This document shows, in pieces, positions 8,245 through 15,809 of a stretch of DNA of 64,000 bases. Position 1 is the first letter of the stretch; each line of letters begins with the position of its first letter. Below the pieces are notes generated by a model. It was not told the DNA's origin. It was given only the letters and a program-made list of their open reading frames with translations, and made no database searches. Source of the stretch: CAZIRF01 sp964541755 (GTDB taxonomy: Bacteria; Spirochaetota; Spirochaetia; Treponematales; Breznakiellaceae). The translations under genes were made by a program, and so were the position numbers. The stretch is taken from positions 27,350-91,349 of the forward strand of contig CAZIRF010000007.1 in the NCBI GenBank assembly GCA_964541755.1, in the 5' to 3' direction.

Positions 8245-10185
8245 CTACACTCCGATCTCGCCAGCGGCAAGGGAACAGCTCGGGCGCAGATGGCCGCCGT
8301 CTGTGCGCAGGAAGCGCAGGAAGAAGCCGTCGCTCGCCCCGCTTCCATAGCCCAGCGCGACTGTAACGCGGTGTTTCCCGGCCGCGCACTGTACGGGTGC
8401 GCGGAATTCGTCCTGTGTGGCGAAGGGGGGGAAGGTGTCAGACTGATAGATAAGCTCCGCATCAATCCACATCGAGAGCGGCCCGTCGTGGCCGATAAGC
8501 GCATCCATCGTCATGTCCTCCGGGCAGAAGAGCTCCGAACGGCAGATGGCGATACTTCCGGGGCCCGAATCCTTGAGCCCCGGCACCTGTACCTTCCACC
8601 AGCCGTCAAAGAAGCGCCGCAGCGGCCGGCCCTCGGGTTCGGGCAGCGCGTCGGTCTGTCCCTTCCCGGCAGGGGCAGACAGTTGTTGAGGCGCCTGGAT
8701 CTCCCAACAGCGGAACCAGTTGGACCGGGGCGGGAGTTCCCCGATTTCAAGGGGCCCGAACACCGGCAGGGGCATTCCCCTCATGTCGAACGTGTTGATA
8801 AAGGGCTCGACCCCCAGCCCGTGGTGGACGTACAGCCCGTCGAGCTCGTCGCAGGTTAGGCGAAGCCGCACCGTGGAACCCGCACAGCGCGCCTGATACA
8901 CGTAGCGCGCTTCTTTCCCCTCGCGGTTCGCCAGTGTAAACCCGCCCGTCGTCCCCCTGCTCTCGAGACCCCCCACAACGTGTTCGAAGTCAATGTCGAT
9001 CCAGGTTGACCAGCGGTCGAAACCGCAGCGCGCGCGCAAGGGCCGCGGCGGCGGAAGGAGGGGGCGATCGGGGTAGAGAAAGCGTTCCGCACTGTTTGCC
9101 ATGCGACGCGCCAGGGTCGCATGGGCGCGGCCGCTCAAGTGGATCCAGTCGTCCATCTCGAGGTCGGCCGTCGGGATGCAGTCGAGTCGGGCAATACGCT
9201 CAGGAAGCCGCCACTGCTGGTCGACCACCCGCGTCCAGGAGGCGACATCGACGCTGCGGCCCACTTCCCGGGCGATCTGCGCCATGACCACGGGAAGGTC
9301 TGCATAGCCGGTATCGCGGCGCAGGGCGGCGACAAAGCCCTCCATTTTGTTGCGGTACGAATCGCAGAGGGCGCTCCAGGTATCGCTGCAGCCCTGGTGC
9401 CAGAGGAGCCCCGCCGGGGTCTGTCCCGCTGCCTTGAGCGAGAGGAGGAGCGAGCCGTAGAGAGACTCCCCCTCAAGGGCCGCCAGGGCCGGGTCCCACT
9501 CGTCCATGCGGGTGCCCCCGTGCGCCGTCGCAATCAGGCCCTGCGGGACCCCCGTGCGGCGGTACATCTCGAGGCCGAACCAAACCCCCAGGCCCGTCCC
9601 CTTCGTCTGGAGGGGCTTTTTGCGCTGTGCAGTCTGTGCGTCTTCAAATTCCCCCTGGTGGTGAACCGGGTCGGGCGACTCGCGCAGGTAGTGCAGGGGA
9701 TCCCTCGCCTCCTCCCAGACACGCGCCATGGCAAGACTGCGCACCCAGGGGGCGGGAGTCGGCGCGTCGATCAGGTTCCCGACGCCCTCCATGTTGCTCT
9801 GCCCCGCGAGGAGCCAGAGGTCCCCCACCCACAGGTCGTCAAAACAGAGCCTTTCATCGCCCCGCGACAGCTCGAGGCGGTAGGGGCCGCCGGGGGGAAG
9901 ATCGTCAAGTATAAAGGCTGATAGTTCCGCTCCGTCTTGCGCCAAGAGGTGGTTTTCCCACCCGGGGATGCTGCCGTCCGGCCCCGAAAGGCGTGCGAAG
10001 ACCGGCAGATTGGCGTCTGTGCCGGCCGCGGGCCAATGGCAGACGAGCCGCCCGCGGGCGTCGGGCCCCGCCGAGGGCAAAAAGGGGGCTGTGGGCGCAC
10101 AGCGCTGGATGAGCATCCCGCTCGCCAGCGGCGGGGCCCCTTGGGGGGCGGAAACAACGGTATTCCGGGTTTCGGGTGTTGCCAT
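8245..10185 (-). CDS. Sialate O-acetylesterase-like SGNH hydrolase
   Basis: A 646-aa protein with SGNH-hydrolase blocks: GQSNMEG near residue 124 (nucleophile Ser), ATAHGGT (block II-III), LLWHQGCSDT (block III) and DWIHLSGRAH (catalytic Asp/His). A beta-sandwich-like N-terminal region precedes them and a carbohydrate-binding-like C-terminal region follows. The family removes O-acetyl groups from sialic acid or other glycans. No signal peptide is evident, so a cytoplasmic or non-classically exported enzyme is likely. The start ATG at 10185 shares a base with the stop of the MATE gene, indicating coupling. A copy of the CTGATAGT motif encodes a linker near residue 88. Confidence 0.85.
   Translation of the reverse strand: MATPETRNTVVSAPQGAPPLASGMLIQRCAPTAPFLPSAGPDARGRLVCHWPAAGTDANLPVFARLSGPDGSIPGWENHLLAQDGAELSAFILDDLPPGGPYRLELSRGDERLCFDDLWVGDLWLLAGQSNMEGVGNLIDAPTPAPWVRSLAMARVWEEARDPLHYLRESPDPVHHQGEFEDAQTAQRKKPLQTKGTGLGVWFGLEMYRRTGVPQGLIATAHGGTRMDEWDPALAALEGESLYGSLLLSLKAAGQTPAGLLWHQGCSDTWSALCDSYRNKMEGFVAALRRDTGYADLPVVMAQIAREVGRSVDVASWTRVVDQQWRLPERIARLDCIPTADLEMDDWIHLSGRAHATLARRMANSAERFLYPDRPLLPPPRPLRARCGFDRWSTWIDIDFEHVVGGLESRGTTGGFTLANREGKEARYVYQARCAGSTVRLRLTCDELDGLYVHHGLGVEPFINTFDMRGMPLPVFGPLEIGELPPRSNWFRCWEIQAPQQLSAPAGKGQTDALPEPEGRPLRRFFDGWWKVQVPGLKDSGPGSIAICRSELFCPEDMTMDALIGHDGPLSMWIDAELIYQSDTFPPFATQDEFRAPVQCAAGKHRVTVALGYGSGASDGFFLRFLRTDGGHLRPSCSLAAGEIGV
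9911..9934 (+). repeat. Copy of dispersed CTGATAGT motif (coding)
   Basis: ATAAAGGCTGATAGT followed by TCCGCTCCG within the esterase gene, in a different codon phase from the ModF copy. This argues that the conserved unit is DNA rather than peptide. Confidence 0.45.
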
Positions 10186-11528
10186 CAGTCCATATCTCCT
10201 TCTCCACTCGCGCGAACGAGGCGCTTGGTCTTCCACTTGCCGCCCTTCCAGCGCAAAATCATGATGGTTCCGCGGAACCACTCGTCGATGGTGGGGCCCA
10301 GCCAGACGCCCACGAGGCCCAGGGCAAAGTGTATGCCCAGGAGCCAGGCGAGGAAGACGCTCACGCACCACATGGTCACGAGGCCCACGCCTACCGGGAA
10401 GCGGACGTCGCCTGCGCCCTTGAGGGCGGGGATGATGATGGTATTGAAGTTGCGGGCCGGCTCCTGGAGGAGCGAGAGGAGAAGGACCGATGCGGTAATA
10501 CGGGTTATCTCCGGGTCTTGGGTAAAGAGGCCGATGAGCGGGTAGCGAAAGAGGACGAGGCCGATAGCCCCCAGCGTCGAGATGGCAACCCCCACGAGAA
10601 AGTAGCCGTAGACCCGGCGATGTGCTTCCTCCGCCTGGCCGGCCCCCACCATGTGGCCCACCTTGATCTGGGTTGCCGACCCAATCGAGATTCCGAAGAT
10701 GAAGACATAGCGGGCAATCGTGATGAAGAGCCCCTGCGCGGCGAGGGCTTCCGTCCCCAGTTGGGCCACGAAGGAGATGATGACGATTTGTGACAGATTG
10801 TACGAGAGGTTTTCACCCGCGGTGGGCACCCCGATAGCGAAGATGTCCTTGAACACCCGTTTGGGGATTTTCTTGACACCCTGCCAGTTGATCTTGATGG
10901 TATTTGAACGTTTGCGTATCTGCCACTGTAAAAGGAAGAGGGCAACCAGTTGCGAAAAGACGGTGGAGACCGCGACGCCGGGAACCCCGAAGACGGGCAG
11001 ACCTAAGGGGCCGAAGAGGGCGATGGCGTTACCGATGATATTGAGGCCCAGGACGACCGTGTTCACGTACATGGGGATGCGGGCGAAGCCCCAGGAGCGC
11101 AAAACGGATGCCTGCACGAGGTTGAGGGCCATGAAGACCGATGCCCCCCCGTAAATGACGATGTAGCTCGTGGCATGCCGGTAAACGATATCTTCAAGTC
11201 CGTAGACTCTGAGTATGTGCGGGAAGCCCAGGACTACCCCGACACTGGTCAATATCGATATTCCCCCCACCATGATGAAACCGGCGAGGGCGGTCTTGCC
11301 TGCCTCCTTGGGGCGCTGTGCCCCCAGGTTTTGCGAGATGAGTATGCCCACCCCGATAGCGACCATCTGGTACATGAGCTGGATGAAAAAGGCGAACTGG
11401 TTCACCGAGCTCAGCGCGGCAGCAGCCTTTTCGCTGTAGGCATAGAGCATGAGCTGGTCGACGGCAACCAGAGAGGCCCGCACGAGGTTTTCGAGGAGAA
11501 TGGGGATGACCAAAGAGGTAAGTGTCAT
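10185..11528 (-). CDS. MATE family efflux transporter
   Basis: A 447-aa polytopic membrane protein of about 12 helices in two homologous halves. Each half has the family pattern of an N-terminal PxxxxNLxxxxxxxVDQ-type helix and a GxGxxxSQNxGA-type loop (IGVGILISQNLGAQ near residue 62; SIGSATQIKVGHMVGAGQ near 303). MATE proteins export cationic or hydrophobic compounds using Na+ or H+ gradients. The substrate cannot be inferred. It is followed, with 1-base overlap, by the esterase gene, so the two are probably one operon, perhaps with the hydroxy-acid enzyme. The 58-bp gap to the ADP-ribosylglycohydrolase gene contains an eight-T run (11550-11557) on the plus strand. Confidence 0.93.
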   Translation of the reverse strand: MTLTSLVIPILLENLVRASLVAVDQLMLYAYSEKAAAALSSVNQFAFFIQLMYQMVAIGVGILISQNLGAQRPKEAGKTALAGFIMVGGISILTSVGVVLGFPHILRVYGLEDIVYRHATSYIVIYGGASVFMALNLVQASVLRSWGFARIPMYVNTVVLGLNIIGNAIALFGPLGLPVFGVPGVAVSTVFSQLVALFLLQWQIRKRSNTIKINWQGVKKIPKRVFKDIFAIGVPTAGENLSYNLSQIVIISFVAQLGTEALAAQGLFITIARYVFIFGISIGSATQIKVGHMVGAGQAEEAHRRVYGYFLVGVAISTLGAIGLVLFRYPLIGLFTQDPEITRITASVLLLSLLQEPARNFNTIIIPALKGAGDVRFPVGVGLVTMWCVSVFLAWLLGIHFALGLVGVWLGPTIDEWFRGTIMILRWKGGKWKTKRLVRASGEGDMD

Positions 11529-11586
11529 GGGACTATGAGTATTCTGTTTTTTTTGTATTACGGGAAGTGGGGGGCTGTGGATTTAT

Positions 11587-12525
11587 TCAATCCGTATAGC
11601 CCAAGGCTGCCGCGAGGCGACAGGCGAGGTCTTCGATATCGCTTCGGCGGGCCAGGGCCTCCAGCCAATTGTCCGGGATGGATTCGACCCCGTAGGCGAG
11701 AGCGGCGAGGCCCCCCACGATGGACGCGACGCTGTCGGTGTCGCCGCCCAGGTTGACGGCTGCCAGGCAGGCTGCGCGGTAGTTGTCTGTTGCGAGGAGG
11801 CTCCACAGGGCCGATTCGAGGGTATCAATGACATAGGCGGTCGAGGTGATGTCGCGGCTGGAGCAAGATGCGAGCGATCCGTCGAGTATTCGGGCAAAGT
11901 GGACGGCTTCCGCTTCCTCCCCGTGGCGCTCGCCAAAGGCCTGTCTCGTCTGCTCGTAGGCGCGGTGGATGGAGGCCCCTTTCAAAATGGCGAGGGCGAG
12001 TTCGACGCAGAAGCTGCAGGCCAGTACGGCGCGGCGGTGGGCATGGGTAAGCGAAGAGACATCCGCGACCATTTGCTCGCGCTTGCCGGGGGAGCGGTCT
12101 TGTACGGCAAAAACCAGGGGGAGTATGCGCATGAGCGACCCGTTGCCGTTGTCCCGTTCGCGGCGAAGCCCTGCTTCTATGGGTGTTTTGCGCAGGGTTT
12201 TGAGGCGTTCGATAGCCAGGGCCGTTCCCCTGCCCACAGAGAATGCCGTTCCGGTGGCACTCCAGTAGCCGTTTTCCTTCCATTCTATAAAACAGTCTGC
12301 CAGGCGGGTAAGGTCCCAGGGTCCGGTGAGCATTTCGGCAAGGCAGAAGGACAGGGCAGAATCGTCACTCCAGGTCCCCTTCTTGTAGTGGAAGCTGGCG
12401 TCATCGACGAGGTCTTCGACCGGGTTGCGTTCCAGGGTGTGGCGGGAGCTCGACTCGTAGGGAACCCCCAGGGCGTCTCCCACCGCGAGGCCGAGCAACA
12501 GCGAGCGAACGGTATCTATCGACAT
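11587..12525 (-). CDS. ADP-ribosylglycohydrolase family protein
   Basis: A 312-aa all-helical protein of the DraG/ARH family. The Mg-binding motifs are present: GLAVGDALG near the N terminus, TWSDDSALS (about 51-59), GNGSLMR and NLGGDTDSVASIVGG near residue 265. These enzymes hydrolyse ADP-ribose from proteins or from O-acetyl-ADP-ribose and related nucleosides. There is no dinitrogenase or DraT neighbour, so a role in nitrogenase control is not supported here. AAGGAG lies 8 nt before the start. Upstream is a perfect GCTTCTAC-ATT-GTAGAAGC hairpin at 12558-12576 that could be an operator or a leader hairpin. Confidence 0.92.
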   Translation of the reverse strand: MSIDTVRSLLLGLAVGDALGVPYESSSRHTLERNPVEDLVDDASFHYKKGTWSDDSALSFCLAEMLTGPWDLTRLADCFIEWKENGYWSATGTAFSVGRGTALAIERLKTLRKTPIEAGLRRERDNGNGSLMRILPLVFAVQDRSPGKREQMVADVSSLTHAHRRAVLACSFCVELALAILKGASIHRAYEQTRQAFGERHGEEAEAVHFARILDGSLASCSSRDITSTAYVIDTLESALWSLLATDNYRAACLAAVNLGGDTDSVASIVGGLAALAYGVESIPDNWLEALARRSDIEDLACRLAAALGYTD

Positions 12526-12557
12526 CTCTGCTCCTTGCCGGTACGTTTGTACATTCA

Positions 12558-12576
12558 GCTTCTACATTGTAGAAGC
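12558..12576. repeat. Perfect inverted repeat upstream of the ADP-ribosylglycohydrolase gene
   Basis: GCTTCTAC, three bases ATT, GTAGAAGC; 33 bp upstream of that gene's start. Could be an operator or a leader hairpin. Confidence 0.6.
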
Positions 12577-12696
12577 ATTCCCGCCACCGGGCAAATTGTT
12601 TTTCATCAAAGGGGGCGCTCCCTGCCTTTTCGGGCGAAAAAGGGCCGGGCAGAACGTACCCGTTCATGCTAGACTGGAAGCATAACAGAGGAAGAT

Positions 12697-12789
12697 TTCC
12701 AAAAACGCGAGTTTTTGGAAGTTTCCAAAAATTCATGCAAATCCTGCAAGGATTTGTTCAGGCGACAGCAAATGCTTGCGGAGCATTTG
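12697..12789 (+). repeat. Hairpin cluster in the deoD leader with competing arms
   Basis: Three stems in 93 bp just upstream of deoD. TTCCAAAAAC (12697-12706) pairs with GTTTTTGGAA (12711-12720), which can instead pair with TTCCAAAAA at 12723-12731. CAAATCC-TGCAA-GGATTTG lies at 12738-12756. CAAATGC, a 7-nt loop and GCATTTG lie at 12769-12789. Mutually exclusive pairing is the layout of an attenuator or riboswitch, but there is no T-run terminator. The remainder of 12526-12811 shows nothing else I can name. Confidence 0.7.
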
Positions 12790-12811
12790 ATGCCGCCCGG
12801 AGGTATGAACC

Positions 12812-13519
12812 ATGTCCATTCATATTGCAGCCAAACCCGGTGATATCGCCGAGGCCGTCCTTCTGCCCGGCGATCCCCTGCGGGCCAAATTCATTGCGGA
12901 GACCTTCCTCGAAAAGCCGGTCTGTTACACCGATGTGCGCAACATGCTCGGGTTTACGGGCACATACAAGGGGAAACGCGTTTCGGTACAGGGTACCGGG
13001 ATGGGGATACCGTCCATCAGTATATACGTGAACGAACTCTTCAAGGATTACGGGGTCAAGACGGCCATTCGGGTGGGCACTGCCGGCTCCCTGCAGGCGG
13101 ATGTACGCATTCGCGACCTCGTCATTGCCATGAGCGCCTGTACCGACTCCGGGGCGAATGCGATTCGCTTCAACGGCTTGTCCTTCGCGCCCACGGCCAA
13201 CTGGCAGCTGCTCAACCGCGCCTGGGAAGTTGCGCTGGCATCCGGCATGGCCGCCAAGGTGGGCCCCATTGTAAGCTCGGACATGTTCTACACCGAAGAC
13301 CCCGACCAGTGGAAACTCTGGTCGCGTTGGGGCGTCATGGCCGTCGAAATGGAAGCCGCGGAGCTCTATACCCTGGCGGCCAAGTACGGCCGGCGGGCCC
13401 TCGCCCTCGTCACGATATCGGACAGTCTCGTCACCGGCGAGGCCACGAGCTCCGAAGAGCGCCAGAGCACCTTCCTGCAAATGATGGAAGTGGCCCTCGA
13501 AACGGCCATTTCGACCTGA
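12812..13519 (+). CDS. deoD: Purine nucleoside phosphorylase, hexameric DeoD type
   Basis: A 235-aa enzyme, the usual length for DeoD, cleaving purine (deoxy)nucleosides with phosphate to base and (deoxy)ribose-1-phosphate for salvage. Visible motifs are the phosphate-binding LPGDPLRA (19-26), GTGMGIPS, RVGTAGS, and MEMEAAEL-type VEMEAAELY near residue 178 that holds the ribose. ISDS near residue 203 carries the Asp that protonates N7. CGGAGG precedes the start by about 9 nt. The leader contains unusual hairpins. It is convergent with the GGDEF gene that follows. Confidence 0.96.
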   Translation: MSIHIAAKPGDIAEAVLLPGDPLRAKFIAETFLEKPVCYTDVRNMLGFTGTYKGKRVSVQGTGMGIPSISIYVNELFKDYGVKTAIRVGTAGSLQADVRIRDLVIAMSACTDSGANAIRFNGLSFAPTANWQLLNRAWEVALASGMAAKVGPIVSSDMFYTEDPDQWKLWSRWGVMAVEMEAAELYTLAAKYGRRALALVTISDSLVTGEATSSEERQSTFLQMMEVALETAIST

Positions 13520-13607
13520 TTCAAGGAGTTCTTTCCTCGTACCGATCGGCTTCTTCCGCGTGGTGGCGACGCTTGTGCCCTGTCGTCACCCGGGAGCCCT
13601 GCATGTT

Positions 13608-15587
13608 TTACTGTGACGCCCGCCGGGCTCGCTTGCATTTCTTCTCTTCGTAAAGAAGTGAATCCGCCAGTGACAGAAGCCCCTCGAGCTCTTGATTCTG
13701 TGTTCCGCTGAACTCGACAGCCCCCATGCTCAGCGAAAGGGTATAGGGCTCCCCCGACGTGCGATTGAACTCATCGAGTATGCTGTCCAGCCGCGCGCGC
13801 AGGGTATCCACAAAGCTTTTGTTAATATCCAACGCGACAACCGCAAACTCGTCGCCGCCCAGGCGGGCGACAATATCCATGCTGCGGAAGGTCCTGCGCA
13901 GAGCCTGGGCCATCGCGACGATGGCGCGGTCGCCCGCCTCATGCCCCCAGGTGTCGTTGATAAGCTTGAGCCCGTCCATGTCGGAGAACACCACGAGTCC
14001 GCGTTTTTCCATGCGTACGGCGAGATCCATGGACTCCTGTCCCAGTGTGACAAAGCCGCGGCGGTTGAAGAGGCCGGTAAGTTCATCAGTACGTGAAATG
14101 GTGCTCAAAGTTGTGTTGTACCGTTCCAAATCCTTGAGGGCGAGATTCAAGCGGGTTTCCGCCTCCTGTTTGGCCTCGAAGAGGAGTGCCGAGCGGATGG
14201 TGCTCGACAACTGGACGCAGATTGTTTCATAAATTGATGGATCACAGTCGCCTGTTTCCCACACGAGGTAACCCAACTGGACATCCCTGTGGTAGAGGCT
14301 TGCGGCGATCAGGGTTCTGGCGCGGGATATGAAAATGTCTGCCGGCAAGAGGCGGGAGCGGGGGTTGAAGCGTATGGTTCTGCCCGGGCCCGCCTTGGAT
14401 CCATCCTTGTCAAAGTGGAGAACGAGTTCGGCTTTGGAGGGGATTTTGAACATATGGCCCTTTTTGAACTCAATGGGGTTGTCGAAGAGGACCAATGCGC
14501 ATGACTCGATCCCGAAGAGCTGCAGGCCCCAATGCATGCGGTCCAGAAGATCCCCCAAAGATACCAACGAGGTCATGTTTGCCAGATACTCTCTCAAGTG
14601 GACCAAATCATCCTGAACCCGAATCCAGGCTGCGCTGGAGGTCAAGACCGCACCGGCATCGAAGTCGATACTCTCCAAGTCCTCCCCATAGGCCATCTTG
14701 CGGTTCTTTATTTCTTCATGCCCAATACAGCCACAGCTCTGGCGGTAGAGCGCCCGTGTGTGAAAAGTTGTAATGATATTGAGATTCTCCCCCCTGATAA
14801 GAGCATGTGCCATGGAGCTTGCCACATTGCCCAGTATCTCCAAATCCTGGGTAACCGTCGTCAATGTCGGAATTTCAAAGCGTGAACGGATGATATCGTC
14901 AAAGCCCGTGACGATGACATCATGCGGAACCTGATACCCCGCCTCTTTCATTATGGCCAGTGCGGCACTGGCCATGGTATCGTTCATGCAGACGAGCGCC
15001 TCAAAATCGAGGGGGTTTTTTTCTATCCAGGGAGCCAAAGACAGGTAACAGGATTCTGCAGAGAAATCTCCCTTGAATATGCGCTGTTCGTCTTCGCGAA
15101 GATTCCGCTGTGCAAAAAAATCCTTGGCGACGGCCATACGCTCTCGGGCTTCACTGTTTTCTTCGGGGCCGCTGAGTATGGCAAATTTGCGGCAATCATG
15201 AACCTCATACAAGTGTTCGAGAAGTTTGCGCAATCCTGTCTGATTGTCCACGACGATACTCGGGACCTCGTCGATGGGAATAGCAATACTCACTACCGGA
15301 AGAGGCTCAAGTTTTCGAACCCAGGCGGCAAAGGCCTCTTCCCCGATAAAATTGCACTGGGTTCCGGACGCGATGACCAGCGCGTCAATTGTTCCCGGAT
15401 GGATATGTCCGTAAATGCCGGTACATTGATATTCCCATCCATAGGGCCACCCGAAGGTTCTGCCGGAGAAGATGATGAGTTCCAGATTGTGTTTGGTGCA
15501 ATAGGCCGAAACACCCTCGATGATACCTCTGGAGTAGTCCGAATCGGTCGAGTGAATCATGAGTCCAAGGCGATACATTCTGTCCAT
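13608..15587 (-). CDS. Soluble sugar-binding-like sensor plus GGDEF diguanylate cyclase
   Basis: A 659-aa protein with no membrane segment. Residues 1-280 match the LacI/GalR type periplasmic-binding fold without a DNA-binding HTH; it starts directly with YRLGLMIHSTDSDYSRGI and contains VIVTGFDDI. A middle region (about 310-480) resembles a GAF-like domain, followed by a coiled coil and a C-terminal GGDEF domain. The active loop is intact GGDEF (577-581), with inhibitory RxxD at 568-571. It probably couples a small ligand, perhaps a sugar, to c-di-GMP synthesis. I have seen this architecture in spirochaetes and clostridia, and the ligand is unknown. The next gene upstream is hcp on the same strand, 222 bp away. 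Confidence 0.88.
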   Translation of the reverse strand: MDRMYRLGLMIHSTDSDYSRGIIEGVSAYCTKHNLELIIFSGRTFGWPYGWEYQCTGIYGHIHPGTIDALVIASGTQCNFIGEEAFAAWVRKLEPLPVVSIAIPIDEVPSIVVDNQTGLRKLLEHLYEVHDCRKFAILSGPEENSEARERMAVAKDFFAQRNLREDEQRIFKGDFSAESCYLSLAPWIEKNPLDFEALVCMNDTMASAALAIMKEAGYQVPHDVIVTGFDDIIRSRFEIPTLTTVTQDLEILGNVASSMAHALIRGENLNIITTFHTRALYRQSCGCIGHEEIKNRKMAYGEDLESIDFDAGAVLTSSAAWIRVQDDLVHLREYLANMTSLVSLGDLLDRMHWGLQLFGIESCALVLFDNPIEFKKGHMFKIPSKAELVLHFDKDGSKAGPGRTIRFNPRSRLLPADIFISRARTLIAASLYHRDVQLGYLVWETGDCDPSIYETICVQLSSTIRSALLFEAKQEAETRLNLALKDLERYNTTLSTISRTDELTGLFNRRGFVTLGQESMDLAVRMEKRGLVVFSDMDGLKLINDTWGHEAGDRAIVAMAQALRRTFRSMDIVARLGGDEFAVVALDINKSFVDTLRARLDSILDEFNRTSGEPYTLSLSMGAVEFSGTQNQELEGLLSLADSLLYEEKKCKRARRASQ

Positions 15588-15630
15588 ATACTTACATTAT
15601 TACCCGGAAATGGAGATAATGGAAGAAAAT

Positions 15631-15651
15631 TTATACTGATAGTTTGCTCCG
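15631..15651 (+). repeat. Copy of dispersed CTGATAGT motif, upstream of the sensor-GGDEF gene
   Basis: TTATACTGATAGTTTGCTCC, nearly identical over 20 bp to the copy inside prmC. It lies 49 bp upstream of the reverse-strand GGDEF gene, so relative to that gene it reads GGAGCAAACTATCAGTATAA. Confidence 0.55.
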
Positions 15652-15658
15652 GGCGCAG

Positions 15659-15781
15659 GTCCCGCGGCCCCGGCTGTGCAGCTGGGGCCGCGGGACTGTC
15701 CGGGCGCAGAAGGGCCCCGGCCGTACGGCCGGGGCCCTTGATGCTGTCGTAGCCGCCCCTTCAGGCGCCCCGGGGCGCCTG
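15659..15781. repeat. Cluster of three long GC-rich palindromes
   Basis: 13-bp arms GTCCCGCGGCCCC at 15659-15671 and 15684-15696; 12-bp arms AGGGCCCCGGCC around GTAC at 15711-15738; and the 20-bp perfect palindrome CAGGCGCCCCGGGGCGCCTG at 15762-15781. They lie between hcp's stop and the next gene. They could stop hcp transcription, though no T-tract follows. The surrounding 222-bp gap has no gene. Confidence 0.85.
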
Positions 15782-15791
15782 CTCGTGGCAG

Positions 15792-15799
15792 ACTATCAG
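15792..15799 (-). repeat. Copy of dispersed CTGATAGT motif, 3' of hcp
   Basis: Exact core followed on the reverse strand by CTGCCACG, a partial match to the longer consensus; directly after the hcp stop. Confidence 0.3.
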
Positions 15800-15809
15800 C
15801 AGTGATGTA

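Noticed and set aside
11587..12525. DraG controlling nitrogenase
   Set aside because: No nif genes or DraT in the window; the family is broad and acts on many ADP-ribosylated substrates.
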